Below are positions 9,514 to 17,527 of a stretch of 64,000 nt of DNA, piece by piece. How positions within the stretch are numbered: position 1 is the first letter of the stretch; each line of letters starts with the position of its first letter. The notes below the pieces were generated by a model that saw only the letters and a program-made list of their open reading frames with translations, did not search any database and had not been told where the DNA came from. The stretch is from Halovivax asiaticus JCM 14624 (GTDB lineage Archaea; Halobacteriota; Halobacteria; Halobacteriales; Natrialbaceae): NCBI RefSeq assembly GCF_000337515.1, contig NZ_AOIQ01000021.1:50631-114630 (forward strand). Direction: 5' to 3'. The position numbers and the translations under genes are program-made.

Positions 9514-10290
9514 ATGGTATCACGACGGAAGTTTGTGGGAGTAATCGCTGCTGCAAGTGGTCTCGGAACCGTAGGTACAGTTAACGCACGTGGATCAGGA
9601 AAAGTATCACTCGCTGAGGCCGGTCTATTGGATGTCGTGAAGGGACTGGCTCAAAAAGGGGAAACCGAAGAAATGCATAAAATAATGGATGAGAATAATG
9701 TGGAATATTATTCTGGATACGATAGTTTAGGTCCTTCAATTAATGCAACTCAATGGTCGAAAGGGGATTCTGATATGCATGCTACACTAACTCGGGCAAA
9801 AGGTGATGATGTTTATTTTGCATCAAACGAAACAACCTTATCCGGGAGTTCTGGTTTGAAAGTCCGTGACGCTAGACGTGTAGATGATGCAATCGGGATT
9901 GATTGGGACCACGACAATTGGACTCCAACTGGTCGCACTGACTCTAACGTATATTTAAGTGCTTATGGGGAAATGGCAGATAAAGATTATCTTGAAGTTG
10001 AATACGATAATTATTCCTACTATGGAGTAGCAGCAAAGGTGAAATATGACTTTAGTTCCCCAGTAAGGACTATGGATACTGAATTTACTGTGAATCTTAT
10101 GACAGAGTTGATAAAAGAAACAGATGATCCTAGACATGGGGTCAAAAGTCATTATGAACATACATATAGTGCGACCCCAGGAGCTATAGATATATCCATA
10201 GGTGCTGGTGGGTTTTCAGTGTCAACTCCATTCGCAGCAGGAAGTTGGGAGTTAGAAAAAGATTCATTCATAGATAATATGCGGGATTAA
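9514..10290 (+). CDS. Tat-exported protein of unknown function
   Basis: 258 aa. The N-terminus MVSRRKFVGVIAAASGLG is a twin-arginine signal peptide with likely cleavage near NARG, so the folded protein is exported. The mature part is rich in Asp, Ser, Tyr and Gly; no enzyme motif or membrane anchor is visible. The gene is AT-rich (GAT, AAT, ATA, TTA codons) between GC-rich neighbours, a sign of horizontal transfer. The ATG at 9514 is chosen over 9487 because it gives the Tat peptide and fits the TATA spacing. Family not recognised. Confidence 0.7.
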   Translation: MVSRRKFVGVIAAASGLGTVGTVNARGSGKVSLAEAGLLDVVKGLAQKGETEEMHKIMDENNVEYYSGYDSLGPSINATQWSKGDSDMHATLTRAKGDDVYFASNETTLSGSSGLKVRDARRVDDAIGIDWDHDNWTPTGRTDSNVYLSAYGEMADKDYLEVEYDNYSYYGVAAKVKYDFSSPVRTMDTEFTVNLMTELIKETDDPRHGVKSHYEHTYSATPGAIDISIGAGGFSVSTPFAAGSWELEKDSFIDNMRD

Positions 10291-10367
10291 AATATCCATT
10301 CTACTATTTATTAAGGAGGATATATTCGTCCGACACACTTTAGCAGAAGTGCCGTAACCTCTTTAGT

Positions 10368-10886
10368 ATGACGCGGGGCATCTACATCGGCCGGTTCCAG
10401 CCGTTTCACGACGGTCACTACAGCGTCGTGGAACGCATCGCCGACGACGTCGACGAACTCGTCCTGGGTATCGGGAGTGCCGATGCTTCGCACGCGACAC
10501 GAAACCCCTTCACTGCCGGCGAACGCATCATGATGATCACGAAGAGCCTCGCCGGCCTCGACCTGGTCACCTACGCCGTCCCCATCGAGGACCTGGACCG
10601 AAACGCCGTCTGGGTGAGCCACGTCGAGAGTATGAGCCCCGACTTCGACGTCGCCTACGCCAACAACCCCCTCGTCATCCAGCTTTTCCGCGAGGCCGGC
10701 GTCGAGGTTCGCCAGTCACCCATGTATGATCGTCACGTCCTCGAGGGGAGCGAGGTGCGCGAGCGCATGATCGACGACGGCGACTGGGAGTCACTCGTCC
10801 CCGACGCCGTCGTCGAGGTCGTCGACGAGATCGACGGGCTCGAACGCATCCAGATGGTCAGCGACACGGACGCGAACGGCGCCTGA
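10368..10886 (+). CDS. nadM: Nicotinamide-nucleotide adenylyltransferase
   Basis: 172 aa, normal for archaeal NadM. Joins NMN (or NaMN) and ATP to NAD(+) in the cytoplasm. The nucleotidyltransferase signature GRFQPFHDGH is at residues 8-17, and the second motif appears as EGSEVRERM near residue 127. The rest matches archaeal NadM (SADASHATRNPFTAGER). It is a single gene following the AT-rich islet; normal GC returns at its start. Confidence 0.95.
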   Translation: MTRGIYIGRFQPFHDGHYSVVERIADDVDELVLGIGSADASHATRNPFTAGERIMMITKSLAGLDLVTYAVPIEDLDRNAVWVSHVESMSPDFDVAYANNPLVIQLFREAGVEVRQSPMYDRHVLEGSEVRERMIDDGDWESLVPDAVVEVVDEIDGLERIQMVSDTDANGA

Positions 10887-10915
10887 CTCTTCGTTCGACT
10901 CCTTCTGCCCGACTG

Positions 10916-11456
10916 CTAGCTCGCCCCATATTCGTCGATCGCCGTGAGAACCTGCTCCGGCCCCGACGCTCGCAACCGCGGCTCCTCGCTTTCGATCGCC
11001 TCGCGTGTGAAAAATCGAGCGTCCGCTGCGTCTCCGCCTGCCGATACCTGGCCCTCGGTTGCGGCCCGCGGAACTGCGTAATTGATCGACACCAGGGAGT
11101 GGCCGTCGTCGAACTCCAGATACCCCGTCCCCAGTAGTCTGAGATCCGTCGGATCGACTGTCACTCCCGTCTCCTCTGCGAGTTCCCGTGCCGCTGCACT
11201 CGGCAGTGACTCGTTCGCGTACGTGCACGCCCGGGAGTGCCCACGCGCCGATGTCGGCGCCAGCACCTCGTTCGATCAGGAGCACGGACTCATCCGCTAT
11301 TACGGCGACGCGCGCCAGCGGCACCGGATTGCGAAAAATCGGTCGTTCGAACCTCTCACAGTACGATCGTGGTTCGCCGTCGAACACGGCGTCACCGAGT
11401 TCGCCGCCACAGGTTGGACAGTACCGCGGGTGCGGGCCAGTAGTCGTCCATACCAT
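10916..11456 (-). pseudogene. NUDIX hydrolase with N-terminal zinc ribbon, frameshifted
   Basis: Two frames together make one ~180-aa NUDIX protein. The first (start 11456) gives a partial zinc ribbon (YCPTCGG, then YCERFERPIFRNP, where the last Cys of the usual CERC is Phe) and the NUDIX entry GAWALPGVHV. The second gives ESLPSAAARELAEETGV and the C-terminus to a stop at 10916. The box GX5EX7REUXEEXGU is restored by removing one base between about 11213 and 11224. So there is one extra base inside the catalytic helix-loop. It is either a true pseudogene or a sequence error; the lost zinc-ribbon Cys favours decay. Confidence 0.8.
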
Positions 11457-11544
11457 CGTCTCCCTATTGCTGTCACGTCAGGAAACAGTATCGGCGCGAT
11501 TGCTATCGTGACGAACCGGTGCTGTCGCTCAGTCACTTGCGTCG

Positions 11545-11591
11545 GTAGGAATTGTGCGTGGGTGCAGTCCCAAGGGACTCCACCTGCATCG
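11545..11591 (+). repeat. 47-bp direct repeat, copy 1
   Basis: Identical to 11849-11895 (304 bp away). The unit starts GTAGGAATTGTGCGTGGG and contains the dyad AGTCCC-AA-GGGACT. In each copy it lies on the 3' side of a tRNA-Leu sequence, separated by the hairpin tract. Probably part of a duplicated tRNA downstream region; its dyad could also act in tRNA transcript termination or processing. Confidence 0.85.
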
Positions 11592-11701
11592 TGCAGCGTT
11601 CGGCGGTTTGTCTCACGGGCGCAAAGCGCCCGTTCGACCGACCGCGGAACCGGAACGGTTCCGCGCGCACCGCCTCACGTTCCGTCGCATTCGGCGACGC
11701 G

Positions 11702-11820
11702 TGCGATGCGTGGGACCGGATTTGAACTTCCGTCACTCCGCGTTCGCTTCGTGACGACGTTCGCAGTCGCACAGCGACTGCTCACCGGCGGACCCCGCTG
11801 GGGCAGCGCCTGCAACAGTA
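11702..11820 (-). pseudogene. Degenerate, interrupted tRNA-Leu copy
   Basis: 11702-11727 is identical over 26 bp to 11948-11973, the T-arm/acceptor end of the intact tRNA-Leu. It is followed by a ~56-bp hairpin-bearing insertion (11728-11783) and then 11784-11820, which resembles the T-arm, variable-arm and anticodon-arm region of the tRNA (ACCGGCGGACCCC, CAGCGCC) with changes. The anticodon stem no longer pairs and the 5' acceptor half is missing, so a functional tRNA is not expected. Confidence 0.6.
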
Positions 11821-11848
11821 TCGATTCCTCTCCGAGACGTAATTTGCT

Positions 11849-11895
11849 GTAGGAATTGTGCGTGGGTGCAGTCCCAAGGGACTCCACCTGCATCG
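11849..11895 (+). repeat. 47-bp direct repeat, copy 2
   Basis: Second identical copy of the repeat at 11545-11591. It lies 57 bp from the 3' end of the intact tRNA-Leu, with two perfect trinucleotide-loop hairpins in between. In copy 1 the same order is kept, but the tract between repeat and tRNA end is longer and has different hairpins, so hairpins have been gained, lost or replaced since the duplication. Confidence 0.85.
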
Positions 11896-11952
11896 ACGTT
11901 CAGCGGCTTCGCCGCTTCACGTTTCGCGGTCGTTTCACGACCGCGCTTGCGA

Positions 11953-12037
<85 letters not shown>

Positions 12038-12076
12038 TCGCGTGCTCTGTCTGCATCAAATTCTACCCGCGGGTCG

Positions 12077-12085
12077 ATATAAAAG
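12077..12085 (-). promoter_or_regulatory. TATA box of tRNA-Leu
   Basis: On the minus strand the sequence cttttatat lies about 40 nt before the tRNA 5' end, consistent with transcription starting some 15 nt before the mature tRNA and 5' processing by RNase P. The region to the next gene (12164) on the other strand is short and holds nothing else. Confidence 0.6.
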
Positions 12086-12163
12086 CGTGTTCTTTTGCGG
12101 CCACCGTGGGACGGGGACGCAGTGAGGCGGTCAATTGAAATGCTGCAGGGGCGAAGTCCGCCT

Positions 12164-12673
12164 ATGGCTAAGTACTCGACCGGTTCCTCGTCCGGAGGCG
12201 GCGGAACCAACTGCGAACTCTGCGGTGCGGAGAGCGATTCGCTCACGCAGCAGACGGTTGCCGGTGCGAAACTGGAGGTCTGCTCGAGCTGTGCGTCCCA
12301 CGGGGACGAGGCGAAATCGTCGGCTTCGTCGTCCGGTTCCGGGCGGGGCCAGGACGAGCCGAATCGCAAGAAGAAGGCCGCCCAGAACGTCGCGAAGGCG
12401 AACCCGGTCTGGGACGGCGACTCGGAACACTGGGAGAAAGAGGGGACGAACTACGACGACGACCCGCTTCCGTACCTCGTCTCGGACTACGGCGCGGTGC
12501 TCGAATCGAGCCGACAGGATGCCGGCCAGACGCGCGAAGAACTCGCCGAGGAACTCGGTGTTCCCGAATCGGACCTCCTCGCGATCGAGCAGGGGCGGGC
12601 GACCCAGGCCGGTATCGGCGGCGGCCTGATCGACGCACTCGAAGAACGGCTCGACGTGGAACTCGCCGAATAA
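12164..12673 (+). CDS. Archaeal MBF1-like protein (zinc ribbon + XRE HTH)
   Basis: 169 aa. An N-terminal zinc ribbon (CELCG at 17-21, CSSC near 43-46) is followed by a Ser/Gly-rich linker and a C-terminal XRE-type helix-turn-helix with TREELAEELGVPESDLLAIEQGRA. This is the layout of archaeal multiprotein bridging factor 1 homologues, linked to ribosome/stress control rather than classical TBP bridging. The ATG at 12164 (MAKYSTG) is the domain start; upstream in-frame ATGs read through non-coding DNA next to the tRNA promoter. Confidence 0.88.
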   Translation: MAKYSTGSSSGGGGTNCELCGAESDSLTQQTVAGAKLEVCSSCASHGDEAKSSASSSGSGRGQDEPNRKKKAAQNVAKANPVWDGDSEHWEKEGTNYDDDPLPYLVSDYGAVLESSRQDAGQTREELAEELGVPESDLLAIEQGRATQAGIGGGLIDALEERLDVELAE

Positions 12674-12795
12674 GACGGACCGATCCCGTCGCCTCGCGAA
12701 GCGGTGTTTCTATCGTGCCATTCGGGGCCGAAGCTGGTGGAATTCGATGTAATCGGCGAGCAGATTTTTACGTAATCCGAACTGAGTACCGGGTA

Positions 12796-14028
12796 ATGAG
12801 CGGGCAACGGGCAGCCGCCGAACCGTACGCGACGCGATTCGAGACCGAAGTGTCGGCCGTCGACGGCCGGCGCGTCTGGCTTGAATCGACGCACTTCTTC
12901 GCCGAGAGCGGCGGTCAACCCGCAGATTATGGCACGATCGGCGACGTGCCGGTCGTCGACGTCACGGTTGAGGCCAACGAACACGTCCACGTTCTCGAGT
13001 CGGAACCGCGATTCCGCGCCGGAAAACGAGTCCTGTGTTCGATCGACTGGGAGGCGCGCATGTACTGTATGCGCGCACACACGGCCAGTCACGTTCTCTT
13101 CGGCGCCGCGCGCCGGGTGTTCGACGACGTCACCTACACCGGTCTGGAGATTGGTGACGAACGCGTTCGGCTCGACCTCGCCACAGACGAGCGCGTCGAC
13201 GACGATGCACTGGTCGAACTCGACGAACTGGTCAACCGGGCCGTCTGGGAGTCACGCCCCGTCTCCTGGGATTCGATGCCGGTTTCGGAAGCGCGTGAGA
13301 CAGACGAGATTCACATCTCGGAGGCGACCGAGGACACGGCCTTCGAGAAGGGCCGCGTGCGGGTGGTCACGATCGGCGATGCGGATAGTGGCGGGGCGAA
13401 CACTATCAGGTCCTCGCGAGATACCTGGGACGTCGCCGCGTGTGGCGGGACGCACGTCCGGAACACGCGCGAAATCGGACCCGTCACCGTTCTCGGGTCC
13501 GTAACGCCGAAACCCGGCCACGTCGGAATCGAGCTCGCCGTCGGTCCGCGCGCGATCGAACGACGGGAGGTCGAAAAGCGGGTTACGTTCGCTGCGAGCC
13601 GTCAGCTTGGCGTCCCGCTGGGTGAGGCGACCGGCGAACTCTCGCGCCTCGAATCGGAACGCGAGAAGCTCGCGGACTCCGTCGGCACGCTTCAGCGCGA
13701 ACTCGTCAAGACGCGCGTCGAGAGCGCCGAGCCGTTCGAACGAAACGGGCGGACGTGGGTCGCCACGACGGCCGGCGTCGTGGACGCCGACGAAGCTGGC
13801 GATGTCGCCGAATCGGTCGCCGGCGAGCTCGCGGACGTCGTAGTTATCGCCGGGGAATCCGACTCGCCGTTCGCGGTCGTCGCCGCCGGCGAGGAGGCAG
13901 ACGCCGAGTCGATCCTCGGCGAACTCACCGACGAGTTCGGTGGCGGCGGTGGCGGCTCGGATCGCCTCGCCTGGGGAGGCGACTTCGACGTGGAGCCGGA
14001 CGACGTGGTGTCTGGCCTCGAGGGGTAG
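12796..14028 (+). CDS. AlaX-type alanyl-tRNA editing protein with DHHA1 domain
   Basis: 410 aa. Hydrolyses mischarged tRNA-Ala (Ser/Gly) in trans. It starts like the C-terminal part of AlaRS: the beta-barrel motif [11 protein letters not shown] (34-44), then the zinc/editing motif HTASH (H95, H99) and CGGTH (C216, H220). A coiled-coil-like linker (about 285-315) leads to a DHHA1 domain ending in a Gly-rich [14 protein letters not shown] segment. The length fits the long AlaX class. ATG at 12796 chosen: an AT-rich promoter-like stretch (tttttacgtaat) lies 25-35 nt upstream. Confidence 0.9.
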   Translation: MSGQRAAAEPYATRFETEVSAVDGRRVWLESTHFFAESGGQPADYGTIGDVPVVDVTVEANEHVHVLESEPRFRAGKRVLCSIDWEARMYCMRAHTASHVLFGAARRVFDDVTYTGLEIGDERVRLDLATDERVDDDALVELDELVNRAVWESRPVSWDSMPVSEARETDEIHISEATEDTAFEKGRVRVVTIGDADSGGANTIRSSRDTWDVAACGGTHVRNTREIGPVTVLGSVTPKPGHVGIELAVGPRAIERREVEKRVTFAASRQLGVPLGEATGELSRLESEREKLADSVGTLQRELVKTRVESAEPFERNGRTWVATTAGVVDADEAGDVAESVAGELADVVVIAGESDSPFAVVAAGEEADAESILGELTDEFGGGGGGSDRLAWGGDFDVEPDDVVSGLEG

Positions 14029-14223
14029 TCAGCCGCAGCCGATTGTGTCGGTCGGACACTGTCTTGTACTGTCGTCTCGTCCCGCCGAGGCACCTCTTCT
14101 CCTTCGACCAGTTCTATTGTCACGTGCGGCCCTGCTGCTGTGGGTTCCCGACCGATCCCATCGATCCCCGATCGGCGGCGACGGAAAGACAGATAAAAGG
14201 GCACGCACGTTGTTTGGCCACCC

Positions 14224-14397
14224 ATGAACGTACCCTACGATCTCACGTCGTACGTCCGCGTCCTGAAGATGGCGACGACGCCGAGCCGGGAGGAGTTCTT
14301 CCAGGTGTCGAAGATCGCCGGCGCTGGGATCTTCCTCATCGGCTTTCTCGGCTTCATCATCGGCGTCACGATGGGTCTGCTGACCGGTGGCCTCTGA
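14224..14397 (+). CDS. secE: Preprotein translocase subunit SecE/Sss1
   Basis: 57 aa. Small essential subunit of the SecYE(beta) channel. The N-terminal amphipathic part ([20 protein letters not shown]) precedes a single C-terminal transmembrane helix (about 34-54: [17 protein letters not shown]). Length and motif order match archaeal SecE. Its TGA overlaps the following Spt5 ATG (TGATG), the conserved secE-spt5 pair. The 195 bp upstream hold no gene. Confidence 0.95.
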   Translation: MNVPYDLTSYVRVLKMATTPSREEFFQVSKIAGAGIFLIGFLGFIIGVTMGLLTGGL

Positions 14398-14834
14398 TGG
14401 GGATCTACGCCGTCAAGACGACCGCCCGACAGGAACAGACCGTCGCGGACATGATCATCAACCGCGAGGAGCCTGACGTTCACGCGGCGATCGCCCCCGA
14501 CTCACTGACCTCTTACGTCATGGTCGAGGCCGACAACAACGCCGTACTGGAGCGCGCGCTCGAGGACATTCCTCACGCGCGCACGATCGTCCCCGGCGAG
14601 TCAGACATCTCCGAGGTCGAACACTTCCTCTCGCCGAAACCGGACGTCGAAGGGATCGCCGAAGGGGACATCGTCGAACTCATCGCCGGCCCGTTCAAGG
14701 GCGAGAAGGCGCAGGTCCAGCGTATCGACGAAGGGAAGGACCAGGTGACGGTCGAACTCTACGAGGCGACGGTGCCGATCCCCGTGACGGTTCGAGGGGA
14801 CCAGATTCGTGTGCTTGACAGCGACGAACGGTAG
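14397..14834 (+). CDS. spt5: Transcription elongation factor Spt5 (NusG homologue)
   Basis: 145 aa. NGN domain ([19 protein letters not shown] through about residue 85) and KOW domain ([20 protein letters not shown]). Binds the RNA polymerase clamp with Spt4 to raise processivity and can link to the ribosome. Translationally coupled to secE by the TGATG overlap, the usual archaeal arrangement; ribosomal protein genes often follow elsewhere, but not here. Confidence 0.95.
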   Translation: MGIYAVKTTARQEQTVADMIINREEPDVHAAIAPDSLTSYVMVEADNNAVLERALEDIPHARTIVPGESDISEVEHFLSPKPDVEGIAEGDIVELIAGPFKGEKAQVQRIDEGKDQVTVELYEATVPIPVTVRGDQIRVLDSDER

Positions 14835-15050
14835 TTCGTCGGACCGTGCGACCAGTGGGAGGCCCAATCTTGCTTACCATGCGAACGGGCGACCCGCTGC
14901 GAGCCCGTGAGTAGATGCTCGGCACGCCTTGGGTAACCGGAATTTCTGCGCAGCTCATCACGTCGCGGAGTGAAGCGTTCGGCTCTCCGTACAGGTGACT
15001 AGTGTCTGGGTAGCAATCCCATTACGCGGGCCGATCCCAGTCGACGTCGC

Positions 15051-15341
15051 TCACGACGAAGCGAGCATCTCTGCGAGGAGTTGCTGGTCGATGTCGGCGG
15101 TGATGTCCTCGAGGAGTTCTTCGCGGGTGCGAATCGCGGCCGAGTCCGCGTCGTACGCACGGACGTACTCCGCGCGACTGTGGTTCGTAAACGTGTGGTA
15201 GATCGCCAGAAAACCGTCGGGAACGACCGTCCCACAGATTTCACATTCTCGTCGTTCGTGCGCGTCGGCTTGGTGGACGACCGCCGACTCGACGTCTTCG
15301 AAGACCGACCCGCAGTCGTCGATCCCACACTCCCAGGCCAT
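15051..15341 (-). CDS. Small C2H2/zinc-ribbon-like protein
   Basis: 96 aa. Two Cys/His clusters: CGIDDCG followed by HQADAH, and CEICG followed by HTFTNH, suggesting two small zinc fingers. The C-terminus is acidic and helical. Such proteins are frequent in haloarchaea and mostly uncharacterised; nucleic-acid or protein binding is possible. It stands alone between Spt5 and the PHP gene. Confidence 0.7.
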   Translation of the reverse strand: MAWECGIDDCGSVFEDVESAVVHQADAHERRECEICGTVVPDGFLAIYHTFTNHSRAEYVRAYDADSAAIRTREELLEDITADIDQQLLAEMLASS

Positions 15342-15449
15342 TACGGCAGTGATTCACAGGCCGCCTTAATGGCCTTTTCGCCCGCGACGTGTACCGGGGT
15401 CGGCCCCGGGAGTTCCTGCCGGTGGTCGCAACTGATTTGCTCTCGATAA

Positions 15450-16247
15450 ATGATAACAGCTAATTCCCGCCCATCGATACCTGACGGTGTGTCAGCGCAG
15501 GACCGCGTCGATCTCCACGTGAAGGTACTCTCAGACGACGTCGTGTCCCGGGCGAAGCAGTGCGGACTCGACGTCCTCGTCTACGCCCCACACTTCACCC
15601 CACTTCCGGAGATCGAGGCAGCTGCCCGACGGTACTCAGACGACGAACTCCAGATTGTGCCGGCCAGAGAGGTCTTTACCGGCCACTGGCGGGACCGGAA
15701 ACACGTGCTGGCGCTCGGCCTCTCGGATCCGATCCCTGATTTCATCACGCTCGAAGGGGCGATGGCCGAGTTCGACCGGCAGGATGCGGTCGTCCTCGTG
15801 CCACATCCAACGTTTGCGACCGTCAGTCTCGGCCGGGAGGACCTTCGGCGGTATCGATCACAGATCGATGCGATCGAGGTATTCAACCCGAAGCACTTGC
15901 CGATGCACAACCGGCGGGCGCAGGCGGCGGCAGCCGAACTGGAGCTGCCAGCCTATACGTCGTCGTACGCACACCTTACTCGCTCTGTTGGTCTCGCACG
16001 GACCGCGTTCGAGACCGAAATCGACTCCGAACGGACCCTCCTGTCGGCGCTCGAATCGGGCGCCGACCGACGGATCGAACACGTTACAGGTGTACGCCGC
16101 TGGATCGGTACCGCTGGTGAACTCGGTCACCTCGTCTGGGAGAACACCTGGAAGAAAGCGCGACGGATACCCGGTCCCGGAATCGAACCGACGCATCCCG
16201 ACGACCCACGGTATGCGGGCCGATTCGACGATGTAAGCGTCTACTGA
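15450..16247 (+). CDS. PHP-domain phosphoesterase-like protein
   Basis: 265 aa. Related to the PHP superfamily: DLHVKVLSDD begins the barrel (the usual first motif HxH is reduced to LHV), followed by DVLVYAPHFTP, REVFTGHW and VLVPHPTF, each with a potential metal His, and AIEVFNPKH. The same layout is seen in haloarchaeal PHP/PHP-associated proteins of unknown substrate. A GTG at 15489 (VSAQDRVDLHVK) is a plausible alternative start, closer to the domain. Function beyond metal-dependent hydrolase cannot be given. Confidence 0.75.
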   Translation: MITANSRPSIPDGVSAQDRVDLHVKVLSDDVVSRAKQCGLDVLVYAPHFTPLPEIEAAARRYSDDELQIVPAREVFTGHWRDRKHVLALGLSDPIPDFITLEGAMAEFDRQDAVVLVPHPTFATVSLGREDLRRYRSQIDAIEVFNPKHLPMHNRRAQAAAAELELPAYTSSYAHLTRSVGLARTAFETEIDSERTLLSALESGADRRIEHVTGVRRWIGTAGELGHLVWENTWKKARRIPGPGIEPTHPDDPRYAGRFDDVSVY

Positions 16248-16414
16248 ACCTGTTTTGGATGCCTTCGACCGGATGGCGGGGCGCTCTCCCTCTCTGGTAG
16301 TGTTACCCTCCGCCCTGTACTGTTTGCCTGCCGTACTGTAGGGTCACCCGGAGGATTCCGTCGCCCAATGACAGGGACTGATTAGTAAACCACCATGATG
16401 GTCAGGGCTCGAGT

Positions 16415-16936
16415 ATGGATCGACGCTCGGTCCTCGTTGGAAGTGGTACCGCACTCACACTCGCGCTCGCCGGTTGCATGGAAGGCGACGACGGCGACGA
16501 TGGTAGCGAGGAGCCCGAAAACGACGTCAGAACGGGCGGTGATACTGGAGAGAACGGGGATTCAAACGGTGACGATACCCCCGACGACACCCTCCCCGGC
16601 ATCGACCCAGACGAACTGGACGACCTGACCGACGCGGTCACTGTGAGGGATGTCGTGATCGAAGACCGAATCCTCAAAATCACCGCCGATCTTACGGTCG
16701 ACTCCAAAAAGAAGGGGATGACCGATATCGGAGCGGGAATGCAGAAGGGAATTAGCGATGTCCACGCCCTGAAGAAGAAAATCGACTGGGTGAAGATCGT
16801 CCTCTACGACAGCGGCGAGAAAGTCTTCACCGCGAAAATCAGCGTTGCCTGGCTCGTCAAATTGGTCGACGAGGAGATCGACATGGACGAATTCAGGGCC
16901 TATCTCGAAGACGCTACCGACGCCGGGGACGACTGA
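16415..16936 (+). CDS. Tat lipoprotein of unknown function
   Basis: 173 aa. The N-terminus MDRRSVLVGSGTALTLALAGC has a twin-arginine motif and a lipobox LAGC, so it is probably exported by Tat and lipid-anchored at Cys21. A very acidic linker (to about residue 65) is typical of halophile surface lipoproteins. The globular part contains KKKGMTDIGAGMQKG and ends in an acidic helix. No known domain recognised. Confidence 0.75.
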   Translation: MDRRSVLVGSGTALTLALAGCMEGDDGDDGSEEPENDVRTGGDTGENGDSNGDDTPDDTLPGIDPDELDDLTDAVTVRDVVIEDRILKITADLTVDSKKKGMTDIGAGMQKGISDVHALKKKIDWVKIVLYDSGEKVFTAKISVAWLVKLVDEEIDMDEFRAYLEDATDAGDD

Positions 16937-16999
16937 GGCGGCGGCAACCAGGCCGACTCTGGCGAACGGTGGGCCCCGGCGGAACCTGCGTCCAGCCCG

Positions 17000-17463
17000 T
17001 CACGTCCCCGGTTCGATCGCCGCCAGTGTCTCGTTTACGCGGTCCCAGTGGCTGCCGCGCCAGAAGTGCTGTTCGCAGTCGCGGCACCGCCAGCATCGCT
17101 CTTCGTCGGCGGCGGGCGCGTAGTCTGGGGTCGAAGCCGCCGGTTCGACCGCTTCGAGCCGACCGTTGCACCGGCCGCACCGGGTCGGTTCGTCTGGAAG
17201 CGTCAGGTCGATTCCTGTGGTTGCGACCGCAGCGAGTTGTCCGTGCACGTCCCGCGATTCGAGGAGAACCGATTCGGCAGCTCGATCGGCGAGTTCCCGA
17301 TCCCGCGTCAGTACCGTTCGATCCTCCGCGGCGGCGACTGCGAGGACTTCGTCGTCGGCTTCGAGTCCCCGACGCCGGCGTATATCGTGTCGTAGCCACA
17401 CATCCGCAGGTAGGGAACGAGCCGGCCACACATCACGTCGACGAGGAGGCGCACGGAGTTCAT
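17000..17463 (-). pseudogene. Mut7-C RNase-domain protein, frameshifted
   Basis: The start at 17463 gives MNSVRLLVDVMCGRLVPY and RMCGYDTIYAG, the N-terminus of the Mut7-C (PIN-like) RNase domain. The continuation RGLEADDEVLAVAAAED, TVLTRD and the zinc ribbon (CGRC, then CWRCRDCEQHFWRG) is in another frame. Inserting one base at about 17369-17376 restores YAGxRGLEADDE. Both parts are well conserved, so the break is recent or a sequencing error. It is 65 bp downstream of polX on the same strand. Confidence 0.82.
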
Positions 17464-17527
17464 ACACGTTCCAGCGACAAAACGTGGCCCCGGCGTTCCT
17501 CGCTGTGGAGATCCGACCCAGCCGCGT

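Larger units (their letters stand above)
11457..11952. other. Hairpin-rich intergenic region beside tRNA-Leu
   Basis: About 500 bp without a gene. It holds two copies of a 47-bp direct repeat, a broken tRNA-Leu copy, and a series of perfect short hairpins with 3-nt loops: ACGGGCGC-aaa-GCGCCCGT (11615-11633), GGAACCG-gaa-CGGTTCC (about 11645-11661), GCAGTCGC-aca-GCGACTGC (about 11763-11781), AGCGGC-ttc-GCCGCT (about 11901-11915) and GCGGTCGT-ttc-ACGACCGC (about 11926-11944). Open frames here follow the palindromes and are not believed. Confidence 0.6.

Noticed and set aside
10306..10367. Strong Shine-Dalgarno-like aaggagga after the secreted-protein gene
   Set aside because: No start codon follows at suitable distance; the next real start (nadM) is about 50 nt away.
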